A DNA stretch of 36,690 nt from Treponema sp. (GCA_031257675.1 JAIROG010000012.1:1-36690); one strand, 5' to 3'. Shown: positions 23,530-32,543, numbered from the stretch's first letter. Numbers and translations are program-made. The notes: generated by a model not told the origin, from the sequence alone.

Positions 23530-25899
23530 TCAACCTATAGCGGGCGTATCCCCGTCCTCACAACCGGCGTCCTCACGCGCCGCGGCCGCGTCAACCGCAA
23601 TCCGGTACTTGCCGCGCTTGTAGTCCGCCTTCGCGCTCCCGCCCTGGCTCAAACCGCCGAAAAGAACCTCGTCCACGAAGAACGATTTTATCTTTTCTTC
23701 AATGACCCGCCCCGCGTTGCGCGCCCCAAACTCCTTGCTGTAGCCGTCTTCCGCGAGTTTATGGACGCACGATTTGGTGGCCGTAAAGGCGACATTTTTT
23801 TCCGCCAGTTGGGATGTGAAAACATCAAGCTCTTTTTGAACAATGAAAATCATAATTTTTTTCGAGAGATGCCCGAAGCGAACCACCGCGTCAAGCCGGT
23901 TGCGGAATTCGGGGGTGAAGGTTTTTTCAACCGCGTCCTTCACTACCGTGTCATCCACGGCGCGATCCCCAAAGCCGATGAGGTTTTTGCCTATGTCACG
24001 CGCGCCTGCGTTGCTAGTCATAATGATCATCGCATTGCGGAAATCCGCCTTTCTGCCGTTATTGTCCGTCAATGTCGCGTAATCCATGATTTGCAAAAGG
24101 ATATTGAACACATCGGGATGAGCCTTCTCGATTTCGTCCAGCAACACGACCGCGTGAGGCTGCTTGCGTACGGCATCCGTGAGCAGTCCCCCCTCCTCAT
24201 AACCCACATAGCCCGGAGGCGAGCCGATGAGGCGGGAGACGGTGAACTTTTCCTGATATTCGCTCATGTCGAACCGGTGCATGGAAACGCCCAGAATATC
24301 GGCGAGACCCCGCGCAAGTTCTGTTTTGCCAACGCCTGTAGGTCCTACAAAGAGGAAATTCGCCACGGGTTTTCCCGGAGCGCGGAAACCCGCCCGCGAC
24401 CTTTTTACGGCTTTGACCACTGCGGCGACGGCTTCATCCTGCCCGAAAATACGCTCGCGCAACCTGTGTTCCAGAAGTTTCAGCTTGTCTTTCTCACTTT
24501 CTCCGACCGAACGCTCAGGTATACGGGCGATTTTGGAAACAACGGTTTCAATGAGAGGAAGGTCCACGGCGATTGGAGCGGGACGATCCGGCGATGAGGT
24601 ACTCTCTGACACAATCGCGCCGGCGGTTTCGCCAGCGTCCTCGCCTGTCTTCCATTCCCTAATCCGCGCAAACGCTCCCGCTTCATCCATGACATCAATG
24701 GCTTTGTCCGGCAGGCGGCGTTCGGTGATGTACTGGGCGGACAGGCTGACGGCTGAGAAAATGGCTTCATCCGTATAGGACACATGGTGGAATTCTTCGT
24801 ATTTGGATTTGAGTCCATGGAGGATGGCGATGGCATCTTCCTCGCTTGGTTCGCTTATGTCTATTTTTTGGAAGCGTCGGGATAAAGCGCGGTCTTTATC
24901 AAAGAATTTATTGTATTCCTCGTGAGTGGTGGAACCTATGCAACGAAGTTTGCCCGAAGCGAGCGCCGGTTTCAGAAGATTCGATGCATCAAGTGCGCTT
25001 CCCGACGCGGATCCCGCCCCCACAATGGTATGAATTTCATCAATAAATAGAATCGCCTTCTCTTTTTTCAGGATTTCTTCGATGACGCGCTTGATGCGCT
25101 CTTCAAAATCACCGCGATACTTGGTGCCCGCGACAAGCGCACCCATGTCAAGCGATAAAATGGAGAAGTTGTTAAGCAAGGGCGGCGTCTCGCCCCTGAC
25201 AATGCGCTGGGCAAGCCCTTCGGTGATCGCCGTTTTGCCCACGCCGGAATCGCCTACATGTATGGGATTGTTTTTTAAGCGGCGGCACAACACCTGAATG
25301 GTGCGGTTGAGTTCGGCTTCCCGCCCTATAACAGGCTCCAGTTTGTTTTCCCGCGCCAGCGCGGTAAGATCCACCACATATTTTTCCAGCGCTGTTCTCT
25401 TCGCCTTGCCCCTGCCGCTCTCGCTCGTTTCATCTTCGGAAGATGGTTCGGAAGATGGCGACGAGAAAACCGACTCGCGCCCAACGCCGTGAGAGAGTAT
25501 GGTCAAAAGGTCAAGGCGTTTTATGCCGGACTTGCGCAGATAATACGCGCAGTAGTTTCGTTCTTCATCATAAAGGGAAACAAGTATGTCAGCGACATCC
25601 ACGGTCTGCTTCTGGGAGCTTTGACTCTGTATAACCGCCCGCTCTATGACGCTCTGGAAGCCGACTGTTTGCGTTGGCTCGCTTCCTGTCAGAATGGGTA
25701 TCTTTTGCTCAAGATAATTTTCCATGCCTGTCCGAAGTTGGACGGCGTTGGCGCCGCATGCGGTAAAGACGGTTTGCACTTCCTCAAAAGCGAGGGCTGC
25801 GTAGAGAATATGTTCCGGTGTGAGATACTCGTGATTCCGTATTCGAGCTTCGTTATAAGCCGCGTTTATTATCGCTTGAGCAGGTCCTGAAATCTTCAT
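23530..25899 (-). CDS. clpA: ATP-dependent Clp protease ATP-binding subunit ClpA
   Basis: The 789-residue AAA+ unfoldase threads proteins into ClpP. The Clp N-domain (1-145) is followed by an acidic Ser/Glu-rich linker and ATPase domain 1 with a slightly odd Walker A (GDSGVGKTAI; usually GEPGVGKT) and Walker B ILFIDEIHT. Domain 2 has GPTGVGKTELARGLA and VVLLDEIEKAH. The ClpP-docking loop LIGFGD is present, so a ClpP partner elsewhere is expected. No middle coiled-coil domain is seen, separating it from ClpB/ClpC. It starts 2 bases after clpS, with GAGGTGTAGTA as ribosome binding site. Confidence 0.95.
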   Translation of the reverse strand: MKISGPAQAIINAAYNEARIRNHEYLTPEHILYAALAFEEVQTVFTACGANAVQLRTGMENYLEQKIPILTGSEPTQTVGFQSVIERAVIQSQSSQKQTVDVADILVSLYDEERNYCAYYLRKSGIKRLDLLTILSHGVGRESVFSSPSSEPSSEDETSESGRGKAKRTALEKYVVDLTALARENKLEPVIGREAELNRTIQVLCRRLKNNPIHVGDSGVGKTAITEGLAQRIVRGETPPLLNNFSILSLDMGALVAGTKYRGDFEERIKRVIEEILKKEKAILFIDEIHTIVGAGSASGSALDASNLLKPALASGKLRCIGSTTHEEYNKFFDKDRALSRRFQKIDISEPSEEDAIAILHGLKSKYEEFHHVSYTDEAIFSAVSLSAQYITERRLPDKAIDVMDEAGAFARIREWKTGEDAGETAGAIVSESTSSPDRPAPIAVDLPLIETVVSKIARIPERSVGESEKDKLKLLEHRLRERIFGQDEAVAAVVKAVKRSRAGFRAPGKPVANFLFVGPTGVGKTELARGLADILGVSMHRFDMSEYQEKFTVSRLIGSPPGYVGYEEGGLLTDAVRKQPHAVVLLDEIEKAHPDVFNILLQIMDYATLTDNNGRKADFRNAMIIMTSNAGARDIGKNLIGFGDRAVDDTVVKDAVEKTFTPEFRNRLDAVVRFGHLSKKIMIFIVQKELDVFTSQLAEKNVAFTATKSCVHKLAEDGYSKEFGARNAGRVIEEKIKSFFVDEVLFGGLSQGGSAKADYKRGKYRIAVDAAAAREDAGCEDGDTPAIG

Positions 25900-25901
25900 T
25901 A

Positions 25902-26198
25902 CTACACCTCTTCAATAATACATCTGAGTGGAAATTCAGCTTGTCTCGCAAGGCTATGAACCTGTTCCACCTTGGTTTGCGCAATGTCAAACGGATACTG
26001 CCCCACGATGCCTTTTCCCTTGCGGTGAACGTTCAGCATGATGCGGTTCGCCTCGCTTTCATTCTTATGAAACACCGCCATGAGAACATCCACCACAAAG
26101 TCTATGGTGGTGTAATTGTCGTTCAGGAGGATGATTCTGTAATCATTCGGCTCCTTGAATTTTTTCTCGTTCTTGGGTACAGTTTTTGTTTTTTCCAT
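25902..26198 (-). CDS. clpS: ClpS adaptor protein
   Basis: The 98-residue adaptor hands proteins with N-terminal Leu, Phe, Trp or Tyr to ClpA. The substrate pocket region is visible: ILLNDNYTTIDFVVDVLMAVFHKN and MLNVHRKGKGIVGQYPFDIAQTKVEQV (two blocks), including the Asn-Asp and His of the pocket. The first 20 residues are a charged tail. It is first in clpS-clpA-aat. The ATG has no clear Shine-Dalgarno, and the predicted leader is only about 10 bases. Confidence 0.95.
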   Translation of the reverse strand: MEKTKTVPKNEKKFKEPNDYRIILLNDNYTTIDFVVDVLMAVFHKNESEANRIMLNVHRKGKGIVGQYPFDIAQTKVEQVHSLARQAEFPLRCIIEEV

Positions 26199-26214
26199 AC
26201 TATTACCATTTATA

Positions 26215-26243
26215 AAGATACAGAAATTTTACAAAAAGAGCAA
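26215..26243 (-). promoter_or_regulatory. Candidate promoter of clpS-clpA-aat
   Basis: On the minus strand TTGCTC (26243-26238), a 17-base spacer and TATCTT (26220-26215) lie 16 bases before the clpS ATG. The expected leader is about 10 bases with no Shine-Dalgarno. Confidence 0.4.
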
Positions 26244-26345
26244 TAGGCGAAAATGAACGGCGACCGCATGGAACGCGCGATTTCAGCGTTTGGCGGGTCT
26301 TGCCCATTACGCTATACTGGAAGACAGGAGGTAAGCGTAGAAGCG

Positions 26346-26556
26346 ATGACAGCGGAACAAGCCGCCGAGTGGGGCAAGACCCTAAGTTTTGAAAAAGTCC
26401 GGGCGGCTTTGTATGGAAGATCGCGGACAAATGTGGGAGCTTCGGGAGACGGCAGCCGAATTGTCGAAAAATGCCGGCGGACTTAACCGTTTTATGGGGG
26501 ATACGATAGAAACCCTTATCGCGGCCCGGCTGTGGGAGGAGTTCGCGGATTATTAA
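26346..26556 (+). pseudogene. Fragment of a DUF3782/coiled-coil PD-(D/E)XK-like protein, frameshifted
   Basis: MTAEQAAEWGKTLSFEKVRAAL in one frame is followed, after a one-base shift near 26410, by MEDRGQMWELRETAAEL and LNRFMGDTIETLIAARLWEEF, ending at TAA 26554-26556. The pattern (short helix, 'FEKV', coiled coil, then GxxxExLxAxxLxxxF) matches the N-terminal part of the DUF3782-type family common in spirochaetes and cyanobacteria. The nuclease-like C-terminal half is missing. TTGGCG-17-TATACT and AGGAGG upstream show that it once had expression signals. Confidence 0.5.
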
Positions 26557-26725
26557 AAAATAAAAGCGCCGGCTCTGCTGGCGAGGCTTGAAAAGGCCGC
26601 GCCGTAAAGGGCGGGAACGCCGGTATGCTCCTCATGAAGCCCCCGGCAAGGCGGCGCGAGGGGCGCCTGTGCAGGATTGGAGAAGTTTGGCGCGTGACAA
26701 ATGAGCGCGCGAGCGTCATGCGGCG

Positions 26726-27106
26726 ATGGCGCCGAAACGCCGAAGGAAGGCGCTGTGTGGGAATGTTCGGCGGAAATCGGGGGAAGTCCCGCGGGAATTA
26801 TGCGGGCGAAAAGGGGTGGAAGCGTTGGAAGGGCGTGCGGGGCCGGAGCGTGTCCATGCGCGCCTGTCAGCGCCGCCGAAGCGGGGCGCGGCGGCGGCGG
26901 CGGGGCGCATGAAAGGGAAAAGCGCGATACGAATATATCGGGAATTATGCGGGGGAAAGGGAGGGCGAATAGGGATTTTTGGGCCCGTGGATAGTATGCG
27001 AGTGGCGGGATTAGATGAGAAGAGGGCGAGAGAATATATCAAGAGCCAAGAGTGTCTTGGCAATGGGAGACAAGGCGCGTTAAATCTAGGCGGAGCTAAA
27101 TTTTAA
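26726..27106 (+). pseudogene. tnpA: IS200-type transposase TnpA (Y1), degenerate
   Basis: The 126-codon ORF reads like the bulk of an IS200 TnpA: RRRKALCGNVRRKSGE, RELCGRKGVEALEGRAGP, RVHARLSAPPK, GRMKGKSAIRIYRELCG and VAGLDEKRAREYIKSQE, with the likely catalytic Tyr in REYIKSQE. The normal HUH block, GHAMPDHVHLLL in relatives, is here GRAGPERVHARL, so one metal-binding His is Arg. The N-terminal 20 or so residues are lost beyond a stop. It is unlikely to be active. Composition is strongly GC-biased compared with intact relatives. Nothing else was recognised from 26557 to 26725. Confidence 0.65.
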
Positions 27107-27111
27107 TTTAC

Positions 27112-27157
27112 AGCCCCCTTGAAGGGGGCTTCCTAAAGCCGCCGGCTCTGCCGGTGG
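27112..27157 (+). repeat. Tandem hairpins at the IS200 right end
   Basis: AGCCCCCTTGAAGGGGGCT (27112-27130) is a near-perfect hairpin. CCGCCGGC (27139-27146) pairs with GCCGGTGG (27150-27157) around TCT, with one wobble. Two stems just after tnpA resemble the subterminal palindromes that TnpA recognises at IS200/IS605 ends, or a terminator. The following bases are ATTATTACTC. Confidence 0.6.
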
Positions 27158-27529
27158 ATTATTACTCTTGAGTTCGCTGGAGAATCGGTCATTCGCTGAA
27201 ACCGCCGGAAGGTTTTCTTCCGCAACAATGGTGAAAGTCCTTGCAGAAGCGCAGACTGCGCAATTTTGTAAATGATTGGGGCTTTCCCATAACCTCTAAA
27301 CAAGGCGATTCGGCCTTTTAACTAAACATTACACCGCCAATAGAGGTAAGTAAAGGACGGGCTTATGACAACATGGGGCGTGTCAGACATTTCTTGTCTT
27401 GCAACACGTTCCATAAATGGCGGAGACATTCTTTTTTAGTCTTCAGACGCCTTTTGTGATGGATAGAGACGCTCTTCTTTGGACATTCGGACACTCTCGC
27501 CAAAAGGGGCGGTTTTCCTTCGCCGGATA
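27158..27529. other. Non-coding stretch between the IS200 remnant and the hydrolase promoter
   Basis: No ORF with family features and no RNA gene was recognised in these 372 bases. The composition is mixed, and the stretch may contain the outer end of the IS200 element. Confidence 0.4.
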
Positions 27530-27558
27530 TTGACATTCAAAGCCTTTTCGTATTCAAT
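27530..27558 (+). promoter_or_regulatory. Promoter of the alpha/beta hydrolase operon (leaderless type)
   Basis: A perfect TTGACA (27530-27535), a 17-base spacer and TTCAAT (27553-27558) are followed by 7 bases and the ATG at 27566. Transcription should begin at or one base before the ATG. Confidence 0.65.
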
Positions 27559-27565
27559 ATCCAGT

Positions 27566-28471
27566 ATGGATATCCGTATGCAACCATATCCCGCGTTGCT
27601 ACATCAGGCGAAATGGCTAAAAACAAACAAACGCGACAATATGTTTTACTACGATTCTGGCGCATGTGGCGGCGCCGCCAAGCCGCCCGTCATTCTGATA
27701 CATGGTTTGGGAGATGAAGCCGACTCCTGGCGACGCCTTATCCCGCTGTTGAACGGCGCCTGCCAGACGCTTGCGCCCGATCTGCCCGGGTTCGGGCGTT
27801 CAAAGGCGGGTGGCATTATAACGATCAACAGGCACATTAAAGCCATTGTCTCCCTCCTTGAAATGATCGGTCCCGCGGCGCTTGCGGGCAACTCGCTGGG
27901 CGGCATGATCGCTCAAGCCGTCGCCGCGGAGAAGCCGTCTCTGGTTACAGCGCTCATCCTCATTGACGGAGGGGCGCCTCTTGCCGCAGCGGGCGGCGCG
28001 TTGTCCTTAATGAGCAAGGCGCTGCCGTTTTATGGACCCTACTGGTACCGCTGGTTTCGCGCGAATCACGACGCGGCCTATCATTCACTTTTCGGCTATT
28101 ACCACAATCTGGCGGGACTGCCGGAAGATGACCGCGCTTTTTTGCGGAATCGCGTCATTGAAAGGGTGGAAAGCGCGGAGCAGGAGAAGGCGTATTTCGC
28201 CACCATACGGAGCATGATATGGTACACCATGACCAAGACGGCGTTTTTGACAAAGGCGCTGGCTGATTACAAAGGCGCGGTGTCGCTTGTATGGGGCGAG
28301 AACGACGCAATTCTGCCGCCGAAGACCGCGGAGATTATCCGTTCAATACGGAAAGACGCTCCATTCACGCTGATTCCCAACGCGGGGCATTTGCCCCAGC
28401 AGGAAAATCCGGCGGCGGTTGCCGATGCGGTCGTCGCGGCAACCGCCAGTCCGAGGGAGGAGCATGCATAA
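27566..28471 (+). CDS. Alpha/beta-fold hydrolase
   Basis: The 301-residue hydrolase has the oxyanion block VILIHGLGDEADSWRRL, the nucleophile elbow GNSLGGM (Ser), the Asp in VWGENDAILPP and the His in NAGHLPQQENP, a full catalytic triad. The DLPGFGRS block is typical of the family. No signal peptide is clear. The substrate cannot be named; esterases and meta-cleavage hydrolases share this pattern. The frame is open back to 27479, but the promoter at 27530-27558 ends 7 bases before the ATG at 27566, which fixes the start. The stop overlaps the next gene by 8 bases. Confidence 0.85.
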   Translation: MDIRMQPYPALLHQAKWLKTNKRDNMFYYDSGACGGAAKPPVILIHGLGDEADSWRRLIPLLNGACQTLAPDLPGFGRSKAGGIITINRHIKAIVSLLEMIGPAALAGNSLGGMIAQAVAAEKPSLVTALILIDGGAPLAAAGGALSLMSKALPFYGPYWYRWFRANHDAAYHSLFGYYHNLAGLPEDDRAFLRNRVIERVESAEQEKAYFATIRSMIWYTMTKTAFLTKALADYKGAVSLVWGENDAILPPKTAEIIRSIRKDAPFTLIPNAGHLPQQENPAAVADAVVAATASPREEHA

Positions 28472-28922
28472 ACCCAGAGAACTTTTTTATCAAAACGGGC
28501 TTCGGTTCTCCTGCATCCGTTGCTCCGCGTGTTGCCGTTACGAGAGCGGCTTTGTGTTTCTCTCGGAAGAGGACTTGGCGCCGCTCATCAAAGCCCTTAA
28601 TCTCCCGCGCCATGAATTTGAAGGGTTGTACTGCACATGGATTCCGTCGGGAACCGTAGACCGCCTGTCTCTGAAGGAAAAGCCTAATCTTGACTGTATT
28701 TTCTGGAACAACGGCTGTTTGGTGTACGAAAACAGGCCCCTGCAATGCAGAACTTTTCCATTCTGGGATTCGATACTCGCTGGCGCCGGCGCATGGGAAC
28801 GCGCCGCGCAAGACTGTCCGGGCGTGGGGCAAGGAACCCTCCATTCCTTTGATGAAATAGCGGATGCATTGGAACAAGGAACCGCCCGGCGGCTTATTCA
28901 GAGGATGCGGAATATCCGTTGA
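28464..28922 (+). CDS. YkgJ-type zinc/iron-chelating Cys-cluster protein
   Basis: The 152-residue protein carries the CxxCxxCC cluster CIRCSACCR near residue 17, and downstream Cys in DCIFWNNGC and PLQCRTFPFW, the signature of the UPF0153/YkgJ family thought to bind iron or zinc. Physiological role is unknown. The start at 28464 follows GGGAGGAGC and overlaps the end of the hydrolase gene, so translation is coupled; the longer ORF from 28419 is not used. The next gene starts within its stop (TGATG). Confidence 0.85.
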   Translation: MHKPRELFYQNGLRFSCIRCSACCRYESGFVFLSEEDLAPLIKALNLPRHEFEGLYCTWIPSGTVDRLSLKEKPNLDCIFWNNGCLVYENRPLQCRTFPFWDSILAGAGAWERAAQDCPGVGQGTLHSFDEIADALEQGTARRLIQRMRNIR

Positions 28923-29161
28923 TGACGAACCCAGCAGAACCCGTTGTTTCTTTATCGCCGCAGGAAGTGAGAGCTTTATTTATAAGGCTCAAGCGTATAG
29001 AATCGGAGGTTCCGTCTGCCGCCGCTAAACTTTCGCCTGTGGAACAGGCTTTTCTGTTGAAAATTGAAAAGTCGCTGTACCGGAATTTTTCCATTCAGGA
29101 AGCTGAAGGTCTGATGAATGAAGTTATGAGCGGAGTTGTTTCAAAACCAACTCGAACGTAG
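28922..29161 (+). CDS. Small hypothetical protein (79 aa)
   Basis: The predicted protein is soluble and largely helical (LSPQEVRALFIRLKRIESE, LSPVEQAFLLKIEKSLYR, FSIQEAEGLMNEV). Its ATG shares the A of the preceding stop codon (TGATG), typical of a coupled operon gene. I recognise no family. The heptad-like Leu/Ile pattern suggests a small helical bundle or coiled coil. Position between the YkgJ-like gene and mltG gives no firm hint. Confidence 0.6.
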   Translation: MTNPAEPVVSLSPQEVRALFIRLKRIESEVPSAAAKLSPVEQAFLLKIEKSLYRNFSIQEAEGLMNEVMSGVVSKPTRT

Positions 29162-29207
29162 TCTGCGTTTTGGGACAAGTTTATGTATAAGTAATAGTAG
29201 GAAATAG

Positions 29208-30236
29208 ATGCGGATACATACCATAAAACTTATCGTAGTTATTACTGTGTGCATTGTTGTTTTTGTCCTTATTGCGGGAGCAACCGTTGTACTAGTTGCG
29301 ATGGAACTCAACAAAGCGCCCGCTTCCGCTCAAAACGAGGTGATTTTCGAGGTGGAGCAGGGAGAAACGCCCCGTTCCATAGGGAGGAGGCTTGAGGATG
29401 AAGGCATCATCAAAAGCCGCCTCTTCTGGTACGTGGTGAGCAAGCTCGACAAAGGCGTTATAAAAGCCGGCGTCTATACGATACCGCTTCCCGCCACCCA
29501 GTTTGAAATACACGATATTCTGGAGACAGGACGGCAGCCGCTCATAAAAGTCACCATTCCCGAAGGCGCGACGCTTGCCAAAACCGCCCGCCTGTTTGAC
29601 GAAGCGGGCATCTGTACGGAAGAAGCTTTTTTGGAAGCCGCATCGAACCCTGAAATTCTTGAAGCCTTTCAAATTCCCGCGAAAACCCTTGAAGGCTACC
29701 TCTTTCCAGACACGTATTTGTTTCAAGAAAACTACAACGCGAAAAATGTGGCGCGGCTCATGGTCGAGACTTTTTTCAAACGCCTTTCTGGAATTGTTGA
29801 CATTGCGTCCATCACCCCTGAAGAGCTTTTTGAAAAAGTGACGCTCGCTTCCATTGTGGAGCGTGAATACCGGCTTGCGGAAGAAGCCCCGCTCATGGCC
29901 GGCGTGTTTTACAACCGGCTTGCCATCGGCATGGCGTTGCAATCCTGCGCCACAATTGAGTACCTCATCACCGAAATTCGGCATAAACCTCACCCGGAAA
30001 TCATTAGTATCGCAGACACTGAAATTGAAAATCCGTATAACACCTACATAGCGGAAGGGTTGCCGCCCGGACCCATTTCCGCGCCGGGATTAACCGCGCT
30101 TTCCGCGACGTTCAACCCAACTCCAAGCGACTATCTCTTTTTCAGGCTCATCGATCTGAATGCGGGCAAGCATTATTTTTCGAAAACATTTGACGAGCAT
30201 ATCAAAGCGGGAAAGCTGTATGTGAAAGGAAAATGA
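29208..30236 (+). CDS. mltG: Endolytic peptidoglycan transglycosylase MltG
   Basis: The 342-residue inner-membrane enzyme cuts nascent glycan strands and so sets their length. One membrane anchor (VVITVCIVVFVLIAGATVV, about 10-30) is followed by a LysM-like domain (VIFEVEQGETPRSIGRRLED) and the YceG catalytic domain. The domain has EGYLFPDTYLF, the catalytic Glu in LASIVEREY, VFYNRLAIGMALQSCATIEY and NPYNTYIAEGLPPGPISAPG. Length fits the family. AGGAA stands 6 bases before the ATG. The stop overlaps the start of the broken lipoprotein gene. Confidence 0.95.
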   Translation: MRIHTIKLIVVITVCIVVFVLIAGATVVLVAMELNKAPASAQNEVIFEVEQGETPRSIGRRLEDEGIIKSRLFWYVVSKLDKGVIKAGVYTIPLPATQFEIHDILETGRQPLIKVTIPEGATLAKTARLFDEAGICTEEAFLEAASNPEILEAFQIPAKTLEGYLFPDTYLFQENYNAKNVARLMVETFFKRLSGIVDIASITPEELFEKVTLASIVEREYRLAEEAPLMAGVFYNRLAIGMALQSCATIEYLITEIRHKPHPEIISIADTEIENPYNTYIAEGLPPGPISAPGLTALSATFNPTPSDYLFFRLIDLNAGKHYFSKTFDEHIKAGKLYVKGK

Positions 30237-30717
30237 AAAAGTTGCCGATGGAGTTGCCAGTGGCAATAATGATTCGCCGGCGCAACCGCCGCGTATACGC
30301 CTGTTATGCTGATCGGCGTGTTGTTGGGATGTCCTACGCCGGACAATCCCAACAAGACCATGACACCCGATCCTGAAACTGAAGTCCTGCCCGCATTGCG
30401 TGCCGGCGAGATGGTTGCGACAATAACCAAGAACGCGCGGAACGGCGATGACTTGGACGCCACAATCACCAAATGGCGCGAATGATAATGCCATAACAGC
30501 GCTCGCCTCGCTTGCTCCAGACACACAAAATACCGGCGCGAAGATACCAAATAACATTCAAGCGTTCAACGACAACGGAAATAAGATAGTGAAAGTACAA
30601 AGCTCTATGCAATTGACCGGCGAAATTCTCCGTTCCGGGCTAGCTAAGATACAAACGGGATTCGAAATGATTCATATGGATGAAACCCTAACGCCCGGTT
30701 CCGGGTATAGTAATTGA
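30233..30717 (+). pseudogene. Broken small lipoprotein gene
   Basis: An ATG overlapping the mltG stop (ATGA, after AAAGGAAA) begins MKKLPMELPVAIMIRR. A second frame supplies VMLIGVLLGCPTPDNPN with a lipobox and continues to ITKWRE (stop 30483-30485). A third frame supplies DNAITALASLAPDTQNTG to the stop at 30715-30717. Joined, they would make a lipoprotein of about 150 residues of unknown function. Two frameshifts suggest decay. The middle frame could also be an independent 59-residue ORF from 30306. Confidence 0.5.
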
Positions 30718-30802
30718 CTGCAAATTACAATTTGAGGAGGAGATCGACAAAGTATGCTAAAAGGAAGAATGAGAAAGAGAGCGAGAAGAGGCGCTATAAG
30801 AT

Positions 30803-31471
30803 ATGCAACTATCGACGGGTCTCTATTGCCCTCATTATGACAGTAAGAGTATAAAGAAAAACGGAAAAAAGCGCGCGGGGAAACAAAATCGCCGTTGTAA
30901 AGGTTGCGGACGGCAATTTATGACTGGACAGGAAAGAGCCTGCGGCGGCTGTGAGGCGGGGATTGGGGATCTGGTAAAACGGATGTTTGCGCGAGGTTCT
31001 GGAGATTAATTTCGCACTCCTTGTCAGTGTCAAAAAAGTCTTAAACACGTTTGCTTCTTCAAAACGCCGGAACACCGCGAAGCAAGAACACTATAAGAGG
31101 CTGGAGATTGATGGGTTTTGGAGGTGTGCGGGGAAGAAATCGAATGAAATATGGCTTGTCTACGCCTGTCATCGGGATTCGGGAGAAATAGCGGCGTCGA
31201 ACCTGCGGTTCGCTGTATGGGAGACGGGACATAAGGCGGCGGAAAAACTGAGAAGGAGAATGGGAACAAGCTATGAGAGGATAGGGAGGGATGATTGGCA
31301 AAATTTACATTTTTGGAAGATATCCATGATGGCGGCGAGGAGTTCGCCGTGGGTGTTGAAAGGAATGATCGCGCCTTTCGGCGCCGCGTCCGGCGGGTTT
31401 TCCGCGGAACCTGTTGTTTCTCCAAGAAACTACGCAATCACTGGAAAGCCTTCAATATGGCTTTTTTATAT
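30803..31471 (+). pseudogene. IS1-family transposase (InsA/InsB), frameshifted and truncated
   Basis: InsA opens with the zinc-ribbon helix-turn-helix part CPHYDSKSIKKNGKK and GKQNRRCKGCGRQF. After a frame change near 30990 the InsB part gives RLEIDGFWRCAGKKSNEIWL and YACHRDSGEI, and after another near 31300 it gives VGVERNDRAFRRRVRRVFRG and TCCFSKKLRNHWKAFNMAF. The first shift may be the programmed IS1 one; the second is a defect. The sequence ends abruptly at about 31471, where glycosidase sequence on the other strand begins, so the 3' end of the IS is lost. No terminal repeats or target duplication were recognised. Confidence 0.8.
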
Positions 31472-32543
31472 CCAATTATGCGCATCAAAATGAAACTTGC
31501 CATACCAACTGTTGCAGGCAAGCCCTGTCCGCCGGAGGCAAGTTTACCCGGCTCTGAATTGCCGTGAGATACTGGGACAGCGCAATGCGCCGCTCAAGTT
31601 CATGGGCGCTGCTGTCAGAGGATTGGGAGAGATCGAGCGCGCCGCCGCGCACCCGGCGCTGTTCCCAAAACGCCATGCCTATGGTTTTTGCCGCGTCAAA
31701 ACAGGAGTCGCTGGATTGACGCTGTAGCGTTTGGCTTCGTCAAGCAAAGCCATTGCCGGGACTCGGCGCGGCTCAAAGTGGAAGGCAATATCCATGTTTC
31801 GGCGCTGCGGGGCGCGGCGTGAAACCCGCGCGATGGGTGTCTTCATGGAAACTCGCGTCAACGTCGGCGCCACTGGCGATCGCCCGATACCGCGTGCCGT
31901 CCATCTCGCGCTCAAACATAAAAACGCCGTCAGCTTTCCTGCTGAAACTAGTTTTATGCAAAAAAGGAACAGTGAAATCAGCGGCGCTTTTTTTGTGGTT
32001 GCCGTAAGGAAAATGCAACACAACGCGCAGTTTTCCCGCTTTGATTAACGGCGAGGAGGAACGCGCATACACGGCGCCTTCTTCGGGATGTACAAACGTT
32101 TCTGTTTTAACAGGGCGCCGTCAATGGTGAATTCGGAATATAACACGCCTTCCCAGATGTTCAAGCGCTGTTTAAGCGGTTTTGTATTGCCAAGCGAAAA
32201 GACTGCGCCTTCAAGCTCAAAAGCGATTTTTCCCAGATGAAACTTGTAGGCGTTCGACGCAATCCTCTAAACGGGGTTTCTTGCCCGGTCTCGTCCACTG
32301 TGTAGCCAACGTCCCTGCCCCACGTGTCAAAAGGCTTGAAACGCAACGGGAGTCGTCTTTGGGAGCGCCGGTGTAGGAACGCCAGCCCCACTCGTCCATG
32401 GAGCAGAGGGGAAAAGCCTCCTCCCCGGCGGCGTATTCAGCGGTAAAGCAAAACACGCCGTTTCCCACAGAAAAAGGAGCTTCTTTTTCGAGTGTTGTTC
32501 TCAGGGGATTGTGACGGGTTATAAAAACACGTCTGTCTATCAA
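31472..32543 (-). pseudogene. Decayed glycoside hydrolase (six-hairpin, GH65-like), truncated
   Basis: The minus strand, over several frames, reads ITRHNP, VGNGVFCFTAEYAAGEE, LCSMDEWGW, GYTVDETGQETPFRGLRR, FVHPEEGAVYARSS, SSDSSAHELERRIALSQYLT, then TGLACNSWYGKFHF. The motifs 'RRIxLSQYLT' and 'CNSWYGKFH' are characteristic, as remembered, of a trehalase/GH65-like six-hairpin glycosidase family. At least four frameshifts are present and the C-terminal third is replaced by the IS1 remnant at about 31471. The TTG start (32543) overlaps the end of the GH4 gene, so the two once formed an operon. Confidence 0.6.

Noticed and set aside
23512-24597. 361-codon plus-strand ORF opposite clpA and aat
   Set aside because: It is a shadow of the certain clpA/aat genes on the other strand; no recognisable motifs.
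26860-26910. GGC-rich repeat as a possible regulatory or triplet repeat
   Set aside because: Short, irregular and inside the degenerate tnpA frame; ordinary GC-rich coding bias explains it.
27112-27157. TnpB-linked omega RNA at the IS200 right end
   Set aside because: The hairpins look like an IS200 end, but no TnpB sequence is present upstream; the adjacent ORF is TnpA-like.
30704-31506. Full IS1 element with ends GGTATAG / CATACC
   Set aside because: The right-hand CATACC lies inside glycosidase coding sequence (CNSWYG block), so these are not the IS ends.
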